NCBI GenBank assembly: GCA_025350445.1
Contig: JANXXV010001020.1
Coordinates: 1-12,564 of the forward strand
Direction of reading: 5' to 3'
Length of the DNA: 12,564 nucleotides
DNA from: Bryobacteraceae bacterium
GTDB taxonomy: Bacteria; Acidobacteriota; Terriglobia; Bryobacterales; Bryobacteraceae
In this document: positions 1-7,800 of the stretch, piece by piece
How positions within the stretch are numbered: the first letter of the stretch is position 1
Layout of the letters: each line of letters begins with the position of its first letter
The notes under the pieces: generated by a model
What the model saw: the letters and a program-made list of their open reading frames with translations, nothing else
Told to the model about the DNA's origin: nothing
Database searches by the model: none
Made by a program: the position numbers and the translations under genes

Positions 1-91
1 GGACACTAGAGAATCACCGGATTGAAACACTATATTCATTCCCCGGAGAGCTTCTCCGAATACAATTAGAAGTTTTCCGGGGGAAGAAGCA

Positions 92-2215
92 ATGAGCGCA
101 GCGCCCGCGATGGTTTCCATTGGCGACCACGGAGTTCTAAACAGAGAGTTGTCCCAGACGCTCGCCGATGTCTGGATCGACCGCGACTTAAGCTGGCTTG
201 ATTTCAACGACCGCGTGCTGGCGGAAGCCATGGACCAGCGAACCCCGTTGCTCGAGCGGGCGAAGTTTTTGGCCATCTTCACCTCCAACCTCGACGAATT
301 CTTCATGAAGCGCGTCTCGGTGTTGCGGAAGGGGCCGACACCGCAGCGTGTCGATTTGTGCGCAAAAGTTCGTGACCGGCTGCTCACAAGTCTTCAAAGG
401 CAAGCGGATTGTTTCCGAAAAAACATTGTGCCGGAACTGGCGGCAAACGGAATCCTCCTCCGAAAATGGAACGAACTGACCGCCGCCCAGCAAGACGAGG
501 CCGGCCGGTACTTCGATTCGGAAATCTCTCCGGCGCTGACGCCACTCGTTTTTGATCCGGCTCATCCGTTTCCGTTCCTGTCGAATCTATCGGTGTCTCT
601 GGTCTTCCTCCTGCGGGATCCGCAAAAAGAGGTGACCTCCTATGCCCGGTTGAAAGTGCCGTCCGTTCTCAAGCAGTGGGTCGCGCTGGATTCGGATTCC
701 CCTTCCGGACAGAAGGTTCTCGCGCCGCTTCACGAAGTGATTCGGGGTAACGTTCACAAGCTTTACACTGGCATGAAGCTAACCGGAACAACCTTGTTCC
801 GCTTGACGCGCGACGCTGAAGTGGAGATCGACGATGAGTCCGGCGAAGCCTTACGCGATCTGGTGACCGAGCAAGTCAGGCTGCGCCGCTACGAACCGGC
901 CGTGCGGCTGGAATTCGCGCCCGGCGCGGACCCTTCCATTCGGGAGATGTTGCGGCAGCGGTTCGATCTTTCCCCGGCGGACATCTACGAGGTGCCGGAT
1001 GAACTGGATTACACCTCGCTGTTCCAAATAGCGGGGATGCCGCCGGCGGCGCTTAAGGACGCTGCCTGGAACCCGCTTCCTCCGGCATTTATCGGAAACA
1101 GTCGCGATATTTTCGCTGCCATCCGCGCAGGCGATATTCTGGTCCACCACCCTTACGACAGCTTTGAGGACAGCGTGGGACACTTTATCGCTTCCGCCGC
1201 CGCCGACCCCGAGACCGTCGCTGTGAAGATGACGGTCTACCGCATTGGCGATGACACCCAGTTTGTGAAGTCCCTGGTGAAGGCCGCCGAGGCCGGTAAA
1301 CAGGTGGCTTGCGTCATCGAAATCAAAGCCCGCTTCGACGAAGAGCGCAACCTGCATTGGGCCGCTGAACTGGAAAGAGCGGGCGCCCATGTCACCTTTG
1401 GCGTGCAAGGCCTGAAGACCCATGCCAAACTCGCGTTGGTGGTCCGCAAGGAACCCTCCGGTCTCAAGAGTTACGTCCACATAGGCACCGGCAATTATCA
1501 CATGCGGACCGCCCGCCTCTATGCCGACGTCGGCCTGTTCACTTGCAATCCCGGAATCACCCGCGATGTGGTCCTGCTGTTTCACTTCCTGACCGGACAT
1601 TCTCAATCGCCCGCCTGCCGGGAATTACTGCTGGCGCCCACCACTATGCGGCCGCGCTTACTGCAGCTGATCCAAAGGGAGATTGCCAACAAAAAAGCCG
1701 GCCTTCCGGCGCGCATCGTCGCGAAAATGAACCAGGTGGAGGATCCCGAACTGATCGAAGCCTTGTGCGAAGCCGCCGGCGCGGGAGTACCCGTCGACCT
1801 GATCGCACGGGGATTCTGCTGCGTCCGGCCCGGCGTTCCCGGCCGAACCGAGGGCCTCCGCGTCCGCTCCATCATCGGGCGATTCCTCGAACATTCCCGA
1901 ATCCTGCATTTCGCCGCCGGCATGCAACAGCCGGTTCACGGCGAGTTCTTCATTGGCTCGGCGGACTGGATGTATCGCAATCTCTCCAAACGCATCGAAG
2001 TTATTACTCCTATCCTCGCCAAAGAGCCGAAGGAAAAGCTGTGGGAGATCCTGGACGTCTGCTTACGCGATAGCAGGCAGGCGTGGGTTCTGGACACAAA
2101 CGGTACGTACTCCAGGTTGGATCCGAATGTGGCGGAGGATGCCCCGAACGATGGTCCCGAGGCAATCGGAACACACGCATTCCTGATGGACTTGGCGCGG
2201 CGCAGAGCCGAATGA
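92..2215 (+). CDS. ppk1: Polyphosphate kinase 1 (PPK1)
   Basis: Reversibly transfers the gamma-phosphate of ATP onto inorganic polyphosphate, the main phosphate store; in the PPK1 family this occurs through a phosphohistidine intermediate. The 707-residue length is normal. The N-terminal domain opens with RDLSWLDFNDRVLAEA (residues 31-46), the usual PPK1 start region. The two catalytic-domain histidines are visible: H444 in THAKLALVVR, matching the autophosphorylated His of E. coli PPK, and H601 in RFLEHSRILHF. ARFDEERN (413-420) and the GSADWMYRNLSKRIEV block (622-637) are also family hallmarks. The ATG at 92 follows a purine-rich GGGGGAAGAAG stretch (79-89). The C-terminal tail from about residue 671 is not conserved-looking. 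The stop codon overlaps the start of the next gene (ATGA), so the two are probably co-transcribed. Identification is secure; regulation is not visible. Confidence 0.97.
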   Translation: MSAAPAMVSIGDHGVLNRELSQTLADVWIDRDLSWLDFNDRVLAEAMDQRTPLLERAKFLAIFTSNLDEFFMKRVSVLRKGPTPQRVDLCAKVRDRLLTSLQRQADCFRKNIVPELAANGILLRKWNELTAAQQDEAGRYFDSEISPALTPLVFDPAHPFPFLSNLSVSLVFLLRDPQKEVTSYARLKVPSVLKQWVALDSDSPSGQKVLAPLHEVIRGNVHKLYTGMKLTGTTLFRLTRDAEVEIDDESGEALRDLVTEQVRLRRYEPAVRLEFAPGADPSIREMLRQRFDLSPADIYEVPDELDYTSLFQIAGMPPAALKDAAWNPLPPAFIGNSRDIFAAIRAGDILVHHPYDSFEDSVGHFIASAAADPETVAVKMTVYRIGDDTQFVKSLVKAAEAGKQVACVIEIKARFDEERNLHWAAELERAGAHVTFGVQGLKTHAKLALVVRKEPSGLKSYVHIGTGNYHMRTARLYADVGLFTCNPGITRDVVLLFHFLTGHSQSPACRELLLAPTTMRPRLLQLIQREIANKKAGLPARIVAKMNQVEDPELIEALCEAAGAGVPVDLIARGFCCVRPGVPGRTEGLRVRSIIGRFLEHSRILHFAAGMQQPVHGEFFIGSADWMYRNLSKRIEVITPILAKEPKEKLWEILDVCLRDSRQAWVLDTNGTYSRLDPNVAEDAPNDGPEAIGTHAFLMDLARRRAE

Positions 2216-2634
2216 TGTCCCGGCACAGCCAGGCGCCCATCGATGCGTTGAAAGCCTTTCTGTTCGAAAAAATACGCGAACTGTTCGTCTCCCCGGAGGA
2301 TCTCAGCGCCCTCGATCCCGAACGGTCCGAGTATGAACGATTCGCCATCCCCTATTCCTTCAAGCCGCAATTAAGCTTCGCCCAAGCCTTGGTCGCGGCC
2401 GGCGGTGCGTTTCTTCGAATCCTCTTGGGGTCGCTTCTGTTCGCGGTCTGGGGCACGTACACATTCCTGGCCTGGAGCACTGTTCGAAACGTCTTCCAGC
2501 GAATCGTCGTGCTTCTGGCGCTATTCCTTCTGTTCGTTGCCTCGGCTGCGCTTCTCCTGCTGGCGATCTCGGCGCTGGTGCGATCGCTATGGCCCAATCG
2601 TCCGAAACGTCCGCGGGCATCCGGGCCTACGTAA
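2212..2634 (+). CDS. Small two-helix membrane protein coupled to ppk1, function unknown
   Basis: I do not recognise a family. The ATG at 2212 overlaps the ppk1 stop as ATGA, followed at once by a second ATG at 2215. No Shine-Dalgarno is seen, so initiation probably relies on ribosomes finishing ppk1. The 140-residue product has a charged, probably cytoplasmic N-terminal half (1-55, with DALKAFLFEKIRELF likely an amphipathic helix). Two hydrophobic segments follow at about 59-88 and 97-123, then a basic, proline-rich tail (WPNRPKRPRASGPT) that suggests a cytoplasmic C-terminus, hence a hairpin topology. No catalytic or metal-binding motif is evident. The 4-bp overlap and shared codon style argue for a real gene that may localise PPK1 or polyphosphate at the membrane; that role is pure inference. 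Confidence 0.72.
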   Translation: MMSRHSQAPIDALKAFLFEKIRELFVSPEDLSALDPERSEYERFAIPYSFKPQLSFAQALVAAGGAFLRILLGSLLFAVWGTYTFLAWSTVRNVFQRIVVLLALFLLFVASAALLLLAISALVRSLWPNRPKRPRASGPT

Positions 2635-2737
2635 AAATTGTAAAAACCCCTTAAACTTAATCGCTTTGAAATATCAATAGCATACACTCTTGAAGATCGC
2701 CGATTGAACGGCCATCGGCTGGAGGGCAAGAGGATAA

Positions 2738-4228
2738 ATGGAACTGTTTGGGCAAACGATCTCCACGGGAAGCGGGATTTTTCTTTTGCTGGCCTTGGCA
2801 ATGGCCTTGAGTTTTGAGTTTGTGAACGGGTTTCACGACACGGCCAACGCGGTGGCCACCGTGATCTACACCCACGCGCTGAAGCCGTGGTTCGCGGTGA
2901 TATGGTCCGGATGTTGGAATTTGATCGGCGTTCTTACGTCGAGCGGCGCGGTTGCGTTCGGCGTTCTAGCCCTCCTGCCGGTGGAATTGGTGTTGAACGT
3001 AGGCTCCGGCGCGGGATTCGCCATGGTCTTCGCCCTGCTGATATCAGCCATCATCTGGAACCTCGGTACGTGGTATCTGGGCCTCCCGGCTTCCAGCTCC
3101 CACAGCTTGATCGGCGCCATCATGGGGGTCGGCCTGGCCAATTCGTATCTTTTGGGCTCGCACCAATTCGGCGAGGGCCTGAACTGGGCCAAGGTCACCG
3201 AGGTGGGTATGTCGCTCCTGATATCACCCATCGTTGGCTTCACCTGCGCCGCGCTGCTACTCACCCTGTGCAAGGCGCTCGTCAAGCGTCCGGACCTCTA
3301 CTCAGCGCCTGAGAAAGACAAGGCGCCGCCGCTCTGGATTCGCGGCTTGCTTGTCCTCACCTGCACCGGCGTGAGCTTCGCGCACGGTTCTAATGATGGT
3401 CAAAAGGGCATGGGTCTCATTATGCTCATCCTGGTGGGCATTGTACCCCTGAGCTTCGCGGTGGATCTCCGCACCAACCACGCCGCGATTATGGAACTCT
3501 CGTCCACCACCCAAACCATCTCGTTCCAGATGGACCGCCACTCGCCGGGAGTTGCCATGGGCGGGTATCAAATAGCCGGCGAAGAAATCTCCGCTTACTT
3601 AAAGACCGCCGGCAAAGTAAACGAACGCACCTTCGCCGCCATCGGGACGAAATGCCGCGAGATCTCCGAAATTCTGACCGGCAAGGACACCCTGGCCGAC
3701 CTCAACGCCGACCAACGCCGGACCCTCCGGAGCGATTTGTACCTCACCTCCGAGGCCCTCGGAAAACTTATCAAGCAGAAGAAGCTGGATGACCCGGTCG
3801 AGCAGAAGACCGTTGCGGTGCTGAAGTCCCACATGGATAAAGTGACCAAGTTCATCCCCGATTGGGTGAAGGTGGCCGTTGCCCTCGCACTTGGCCTGGG
3901 AACCATGATCGGTTGGAAGCGAATCGTCGTAACCGTCGGCGAAAAAATCGGCAAGGAACACCTCACCTACGCGCAGGGTGCGTCCGCTGAGCTGGTGGCT
4001 ATGTGTACAATCCTGGCGGCCGACAATCTGGGCCTTCCCGTCAGTACAACGCACGTGCTTTCCTCGGGAATCGCGGGAACAATGTTCGCCAACCGGTCTG
4101 GACTGCAAACCGCCACATTGCGAAACCTCCTCCTCGCGTGGGTGCTGACGCTGCCGGTCTGCGTACTGCTGGGAGCCGGGATCTTCGCCTTCGGCTTCAA
4201 CTTGCTACTGCGAATGGGCGTCAAATAA
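2738..4228 (+). CDS. pit: PiT-family low-affinity inorganic phosphate transporter
   Basis: Inner-membrane secondary transporter of the PiT family, which moves phosphate (usually as a metal-phosphate complex) with protons or sodium. Both halves of the inverted family repeat are visible: VNGFHDTANAVATVIYT near residues 29-45 with PASSSHSLIGAIMGVGLAN (117-135), and AHGSNDGQKGMGLIM (215-229) with LPVSTTHVLSSGIAGTMF (433-450). A hydrophilic loop of about 135 residues (241-375) interrupts the membrane segments, as in E. coli PitA; the 496-residue length also fits PitA. The ATG at 2738 is preceded by GAGG (2730-2733) and GGAGGG (2721-2726). It lies about 100 bp after the PPK-linked small gene, so it could share that transcript or use its own promoter. 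No DUF47 accessory protein, the common partner of PiT transporters, is nearby. Confidence 0.95.
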   Translation: MELFGQTISTGSGIFLLLALAMALSFEFVNGFHDTANAVATVIYTHALKPWFAVIWSGCWNLIGVLTSSGAVAFGVLALLPVELVLNVGSGAGFAMVFALLISAIIWNLGTWYLGLPASSSHSLIGAIMGVGLANSYLLGSHQFGEGLNWAKVTEVGMSLLISPIVGFTCAALLLTLCKALVKRPDLYSAPEKDKAPPLWIRGLLVLTCTGVSFAHGSNDGQKGMGLIMLILVGIVPLSFAVDLRTNHAAIMELSSTTQTISFQMDRHSPGVAMGGYQIAGEEISAYLKTAGKVNERTFAAIGTKCREISEILTGKDTLADLNADQRRTLRSDLYLTSEALGKLIKQKKLDDPVEQKTVAVLKSHMDKVTKFIPDWVKVAVALALGLGTMIGWKRIVVTVGEKIGKEHLTYAQGASAELVAMCTILAADNLGLPVSTTHVLSSGIAGTMFANRSGLQTATLRNLLLAWVLTLPVCVLLGAGIFAFGFNLLLRMGVK

Positions 4229-4255
4229 CGATGGACGGCGGTCCCCCAGGAACGC

Positions 4256-4291
4256 GCCGGACGCCCCCGCCCGGCTTGCCAGGCGTCCGGC
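4256..4291. terminator. Strong GC-rich hairpin in the convergent pit/phoU gap
   Basis: The perfect 10-bp inverted repeat GCCGGACGCC (4256-4265) / GGCGTCCGGC (4282-4291) has a 16-nt loop and lies 28 bases after the pit stop codon. An alternative pairing, GCGCCGG (4254-4260) with CCGGCGC (4297-4303), competes with it. No T-tract follows on either strand, so it is not a textbook intrinsic terminator. It may act as a transcript 3'-end stabiliser, a Rho-assisted stop, or a copy of a dispersed palindromic repeat. Confidence 0.45.
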
Positions 4292-4350
4292 CCTAACCGG
4301 CGCGGCAAAGTAAATAGGTCATTTCTTGGAAAGGTCCAACCGCCGGAGCG

Positions 4351-4371
4351 AAAAAGGACGTCCCCAACGTC
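4351..4371 (-). terminator. Probable intrinsic terminator of the pst-phoU operon
   Basis: Read on the minus strand, about 55 bases after the phoU stop, a 5-bp stem GACGT / ACGTC with a five-base loop is followed after one base by TTTTT (4355-4351). A second pairing, GGACG with CGTCC using 4373-4377, is equally long. The stem is short for an intrinsic terminator, but its position at the operon end and the adjoining T-run support the call. Confidence 0.5.
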
Positions 4372-4425
4372 GCGTCCGAGGCGATATTTGCGTAGCTCCG
4401 GCAGGCATCCACCGCGAACGCGATC

Positions 4426-5109
4426 TCAGACGTGGGCTTCCACGTGCCGCCGCCCTTGGACACCCTTCACCAGGAAAAGCACGTCCTCGGCGATGTTGGT
4501 GGAATGATCCGCAATCCGCTCCAGGCTTCGCGTGATCGCCAGCAGATCGAGCGCTTGCGGAATACTCGCCGGATCCCTCTGCATACAGCTGACCAGCTCG
4601 TGATAGGACGCGGTACGAAGGCTGTCCACCGCATTGTCGGACGCTAGCACGCTACGCGCCATCTCCGCGTCGCTCATGATAAACGCGTCCAGGCTCTTGC
4701 GCACCATCGACTCCACCAGAGCCGACATATGCCTGATGTCCACCATCGGCTTAATCACCGGCTCGGCGAGCAATGAAATCGCCCGCTGGGCGATTTGAAC
4801 CGACAGGTCGCCCATACGCTCCAGATCGGTGTTGATTTTAAGCGCAACCACCACCAGACGAAGGTCCGCCGCAACCGGCTGTTGGGTCGCAAGCAGGTTG
4901 ATGGCGGCCTCATCGATCTCGATCTGGATCTCGTTAATCCGCCGCTCATCCAGGAAGACCTGCTCGGCAGCGCTATGGTCCTTCTGGGTGGCGGCCATCA
5001 CGCTTCGTTTCACCGCAGCTTCGACCAGCGCGCTCATCTCCAGCAACTTCTGTTTTAGCCCGTCGAGTTCCAGTTCGAAGTGACGCACTACTTTGGCTCC
5101 CGCTTCCAT
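4426..5109 (-). CDS. phoU: Phosphate signalling protein PhoU (pst operon copy)
   Basis: PhoU is a cytoplasmic two-repeat helical-bundle protein that, in characterised bacteria, represses the Pho regulon by linking the Pst transporter to the PhoR kinase. Both repeats with their metal-binding signatures are visible: INTDLERMGDL (92-102) and SLERIADHSTNIAEDV (195-210), with acidic residues E97, D101, E197, D201, E208 and D209. A GTG two codons upstream (5115) could start the frame, but AGGGG (5123-5119) sits nine bases before the ATG at 5109 and only three before the GTG, so I prefer the ATG, giving 227 residues. That ribosome site overlaps the pstB stop codon, which suggests coupling. It is the last gene of the pst operon, its usual place. 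A second paralogue lies at 11003-11713. Confidence 0.95.
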   Translation of the reverse strand: MEAGAKVVRHFELELDGLKQKLLEMSALVEAAVKRSVMAATQKDHSAAEQVFLDERRINEIQIEIDEAAINLLATQQPVAADLRLVVVALKINTDLERMGDLSVQIAQRAISLLAEPVIKPMVDIRHMSALVESMVRKSLDAFIMSDAEMARSVLASDNAVDSLRTASYHELVSCMQRDPASIPQALDLLAITRSLERIADHSTNIAEDVLFLVKGVQGRRHVEAHV

Positions 5110-5121
5110 TTGCACACACCC

Positions 5122-5976
5122 CTAGCCGAATCGGCCCGTAATGTAATCTTCCGTCTCTTTCTTCGCAGGGTTCTTAAAAATCACCGTGGTGTTATCGAAC
5201 TCCACCAGCTTTCCCATCAGGAAGAATCCCGTATAGTCGGCCACGCGCGCCGCCTGTTGCATATTGTGTGTGACGATGACGATCGTGCAGCTATCCTTAA
5301 GCTGGAAAATCAAATCCTCGATCTTCGCGGTGGCGATAGGGTCTAACGCCGAGCACGGCTCGTCCAGCAGCAATACTTCCGGATTCACCGCCAGCCCGCG
5401 CGCGATACACAAGCGCTGTTGCTGGCCCCCCGACAAACCGTAGGCGGAATCGTGCAGCTTGTCCTTCACTTCATCCCACAGCGCCGCCCGGCGCAGGCTC
5501 TGCTCAACATGGTCTTTAATGCCGGACGCGCCTATCGAACCATTGATCCGCGGCCCATAGGCGATATTGTCGAAGATCGATTTCGGAAACGGGTTCGGCC
5601 GCTGGAATACCATGCCCACCCGCCGCCGCAACGCCGACACTTCCAGCTTGAAGATGTCCTCGCCGTCCAGCAGAACTTCGCCCTCCACCCGGCTGTTGCT
5701 GATTGTTTCGTACATCCGGTTGAGCGTCCGCAGGAACGTCGACTTCCCGCAACCGGAAGGTCCGATAAATGCCGTTACCCGTTTTTCGTACACCTGCATC
5801 GAGATTCCGTGCAGCGCCTGAAACGACCCGTAGTAAAAATTCAGATTCGCCGCACTCAGCTTGGGAGTCGCCGTCAGTGCCTTCCTGCTCTCGTCGATTG
5901 CCTCCATCGGGAGGCCGTAACCTTTCATCTTCGCATCGGGGATATGTTTGGGAATAGGTGCCTGCATGGGAGTCAT
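5122..5976 (-). CDS. pstB: Phosphate ABC transporter ATP-binding protein PstB
   Basis: Peripheral ATPase that powers high-affinity phosphate import through PstCA. The complete set of ABC motifs is present: Walker [10 protein letters not shown] (72-80), Q-loop glutamine Q125 in [10 protein letters not shown], signature LSGGQQQR (181-188), Walker B VLLLDEP (201-207) and H-loop H237 in VTHNM. The PstB-specific [15 protein letters not shown] (45-59) and [18 protein letters not shown] blocks identify the subfamily. At 284 residues it is roughly 27 longer than E. coli PstB; the excess is an N-terminal extension before the conserved core, with internal methionines at 4, 17 and 24. No strong ribosome site marks any of these, but the ATG at 5976 overlaps the pstA stop (ATGA), the usual coupling arrangement, so I keep it. 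Confidence 0.97.
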   Translation of the reverse strand: MTPMQAPIPKHIPDAKMKGYGLPMEAIDESRKALTATPKLSAANLNFYYGSFQALHGISMQVYEKRVTAFIGPSGCGKSTFLRTLNRMYETISNSRVEGEVLLDGEDIFKLEVSALRRRVGMVFQRPNPFPKSIFDNIAYGPRINGSIGASGIKDHVEQSLRRAALWDEVKDKLHDSAYGLSGGQQQRLCIARGLAVNPEVLLLDEPCSALDPIATAKIEDLIFQLKDSCTIVIVTHNMQQAARVADYTGFFLMGKLVEFDNTTVIFKNPAKKETEDYITGRFG

Positions 5977-6815
5977 CCCGCTACGTGACCTCGCTTCGAT
6001 AGAATTGCCCGGGCGGCTATGTTAATGGTGAGTACCAGCATCAGCAGAACGAAGCCCGCGGACCAAGCTTGCCTATGCCAGTCCTCATAGGGTGAAATCG
6101 CATACGTATAAATCATCACCGGTAAAGCAGCCGTCGGCTGCTCCCAGCCCGGACTCCAATACCGGTTGCTGAAACTGGTGAACAGCAGCGGCGCGGTCTC
6201 ACCGGCCACCCGCGCCAGGTTCAACATGATGCCCGTAATGAGGCCGCTCTTCGCGGCCGGAATCACGACGGTCAAAATAGACCTCGCCTTGGACGCCCCA
6301 AGGGCCATGGAACCCTCGCGAAGCGACAAAGGAACTGCCCGCAGGAAGTCTTCCGAGCTTCTGATCGCGATAGGAATCATCATCACTCCCAGCGCCAGCC
6401 CGCCCGATAACGTCGAGAAATGTTTCTGCGGCAGCACCAGCAGCGTGTAGGCGAATATTCCAATCACGATCGACGGCACGCCGTTCAGCAAATCCGTGGT
6501 GTATCGCACCACGAAGGAAAATTTCGAGCCGCCGAATTCCGCCAGATACACTCCGCCCAGAAAACCGATCGGCACGCCAATCACCATGGCCAGCAGCAAC
6601 AGCTTGGCGCTGCCCAGCAGCGCATTGGCCATGCCGCCCCCAGGTTCTCCTACCGGCTTTGGCAACTGCGTGAAGAAATCCCAGGTCAAACTGATACCGC
6701 CGTGGATAAACAAATATCCCAGAATGAAAAGTAGCACTCCCACGGCTATCAACGTGCAGACACCCGTCAGTCCAAGCATCACCGAATTGATCGCCCTGCG
6801 CCGGAAGCTTAACAA
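5973..6815 (-). CDS. pstA: Phosphate ABC transporter permease PstA
   Basis: Inner-membrane permease that pairs with PstC to form the phosphate channel. Hydrophobic segments occur at about 13-37, 68-94, 112-128, 137-152, 190-207 and 252-270. The cytoplasmic EAA-type loop that docks on PstB reads [14 protein letters not shown] (166-179). The 280-residue length is normal. The start is a TTG directly abutting the pstC TAG stop. The motif AAGGGAG (6830-6824) lies eight bases upstream inside the last pstC codons, an ideal ribosome site. The next ATG (6779) lacks one and would cut into the region just before the first helix. The gene therefore has zero intergenic spacing from pstC, and its stop overlaps pstB by four bases. 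Confidence 0.96.
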   Translation of the reverse strand: MLSFRRRAINSVMLGLTGVCTLIAVGVLLFILGYLFIHGGISLTWDFFTQLPKPVGEPGGGMANALLGSAKLLLLAMVIGVPIGFLGGVYLAEFGGSKFSFVVRYTTDLLNGVPSIVIGIFAYTLLVLPQKHFSTLSGGLALGVMMIPIAIRSSEDFLRAVPLSLREGSMALGASKARSILTVVIPAAKSGLITGIMLNLARVAGETAPLLFTSFSNRYWSPGWEQPTAALPVMIYTYAISPYEDWHRQAWSAGFVLLMLVLTINIAARAILSKRGHVAG

Positions 6816-7790
6816 CTAGCTCGCTCCCTTCATGGTCGTGCTCAGAACCAGCACGCGCGCAATGCCGTTGATGACCATAGTGAGGCCGAACAACACCAGC
6901 GCCAGCTCGATCAGCGCACCCTGGTGCAGCGCGTCCGTCGCCTCGGCAAACTCATTGGCAATCACCGCCGCAATCGAGTATCCCGGCGCAAACAACGACG
7001 CGTGGATCTTAGGGTCGTTTCCGATAACCATCGTCACTGCCATCGTTTCTCCAAGAGAACGCGCCAACGCCAGAAATATCGAACCCATGATGCCCTTCTT
7101 GGCGAACGGAAGCACTACGTTCCAGGTACTCTCCCAGCGTGTTGCTCCCAACGCCAGCGCACCTTCGCGCTGCTCGTTTGGCACCGCCAGAATCACTTCC
7201 CTCGAAATCGAAATGATGAAGGGGATAATCATCACCACCAACACCACACTGGCCGAAAACATGCTCACTCCGTAGAACGGCCCGGAAAATAAGGGCGTCC
7301 ATCCCAGAACGGCCCGGATCCCCGGTTCAATCGAGACCAATGCGGGCACCAGAATGAAGATCCCGAGCAATCCGTAAATCACGCTCGGCACCGCGGCCAG
7401 CAATTCGATTAGAAACGTGAGAGCATTTGAAATCCGCGCCGGGGCAAGCTCCGCCAGAAAAATGGCGGCGCCTACTCCAAGCGGAATTGCCATTAGAAGC
7501 GCCACAGCCGAGGTCACCACCGTTCCATAAATGAAGGGAAGCGCCCCGAATTCCCCGGCCACGGGATCCCAGACCGACGTGCCCAGAAAAGACCACCCGA
7601 ATTTGTGCCTCGGCAGGACGGAGTTCAAATAAAGCTCGTAAACCAACAGCGCCGTGACCGCTAATACTGTAAATGCACAGGTAAGTGTGATGACATACGC
7701 AATATCGTCGCCGCTCCGCAGGCGTTGCAAAAAAGTGGACGCCCGCGCGGACGGACGGGCGTCTATGGCGAAATTGGAGGGGGCGGCCAT
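6816..7790 (-). CDS. pstC: Phosphate ABC transporter permease PstC
   Basis: Inner-membrane permease partner of PstA. Hydrophobic segments occur at about 30-54, 86-114, 124-153, 176-199, 235-256 and 291-315. The EAA-type cytoplasmic loop REGALALGATRWESTWNVV (208-226) and FGALPFIYGTVVTSAVALL (81-99) are characteristic of PstC, as is the ALARSLGETMAVTMVIGN block (241-258). The ATG at 7790 lies ten bases after the pstS stop and has no visible ribosome site, so translation is probably coupled or weak. The first 20 or so residues (MAAPSNFAIDARPSARASTF) are a poorly conserved leader. Unusually, the DNA encoding this leader contains a hairpin plus T-tract resembling an intrinsic terminator (7763-7729). 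Confidence 0.96.
   Translation of the reverse strand: MAAPSNFAIDARPSARASTFLQRLRSGDDIAYVITLTCAFTVLAVTALLVYELYLNSVLPRHKFGWSFLGTSVWDPVAGEFGALPFIYGTVVTSAVALLMAIPLGVGAAIFLAELAPARISNALTFLIELLAAVPSVIYGLLGIFILVPALVSIEPGIRAVLGWTPLFSGPFYGVSMFSASVVLVVMIIPFIISISREVILAVPNEQREGALALGATRWESTWNVVLPFAKKGIMGSIFLALARSLGETMAVTMVIGNDPKIHASLFAPGYSIAAVIANEFAEATDALHQGALIELALVLFGLTMVINGIARVLVLSTTMKGAS
6824..6830 (-). promoter_or_regulatory. Ribosome binding site of pstA inside the pstC 3' end
   Basis: AAGGGAG on the minus strand, eight bases before the TTG at 6815. It overlaps the last pstC sense codons and supports the unusual TTG start. Confidence 0.7.
7729..7763 (-). terminator. Intragenic intrinsic-terminator-like hairpin at the 5' end of pstC
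   Basis: On the transcribed minus strand, a perfect 8-bp GC-rich stem GACGCCCG (7763-7756) / CGGGCGTC (7745-7738) encloses a ten-base loop whose ends can add one G-T pair. Three bases later comes TTTTTT (7734-7729). This is the classic intrinsic-terminator pattern, about 28-62 bases into pstC and about 38 bases past the pstS stop. It could end most transcripts after pstS, or pause polymerase, giving more PstS than membrane components. On the + strand no T-run follows the stem, so it is directional. Confidence 0.55.
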
Positions 7791-7800
7791 GGGCGTACAA

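Noticed and set aside
44..58. Perfect 6-bp hairpin CGGAGA-GCT-TCTCCG upstream of ppk1
   Set aside because: Too short to call a terminator, with no T-tract; chance hairpins of this size are common. The window begins too close to judge what precedes it.
851..1606. Long open frame (251 codons) antisense to ppk1
   Set aside because: It lies wholly opposite the conserved catalytic domain of ppk1, has low-complexity His/Gly-rich composition typical of GC-rich antisense frames, and has no recognisable domain.
2638..2659. Possible Pho box upstream of pit (TTGTAAA and CCTTAAA, 11-bp period)
   Set aside because: The second half matches poorly and the stretch is simply A/T-rich after a stop codon; no convincing -10 lies at the right distance.
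2699..2719. GCCGAT / ATCGGC hairpin before pit
   Set aside because: Six weak pairs with a nine-base loop near the ribosome site; no supporting evidence for a riboswitch or operator.
5419..5988. 189-codon + strand open frame opposite pstB
   Set aside because: Arg/Pro/His-rich shadow of the pstB coding sequence, whose ABC motifs are complete on the other strand.
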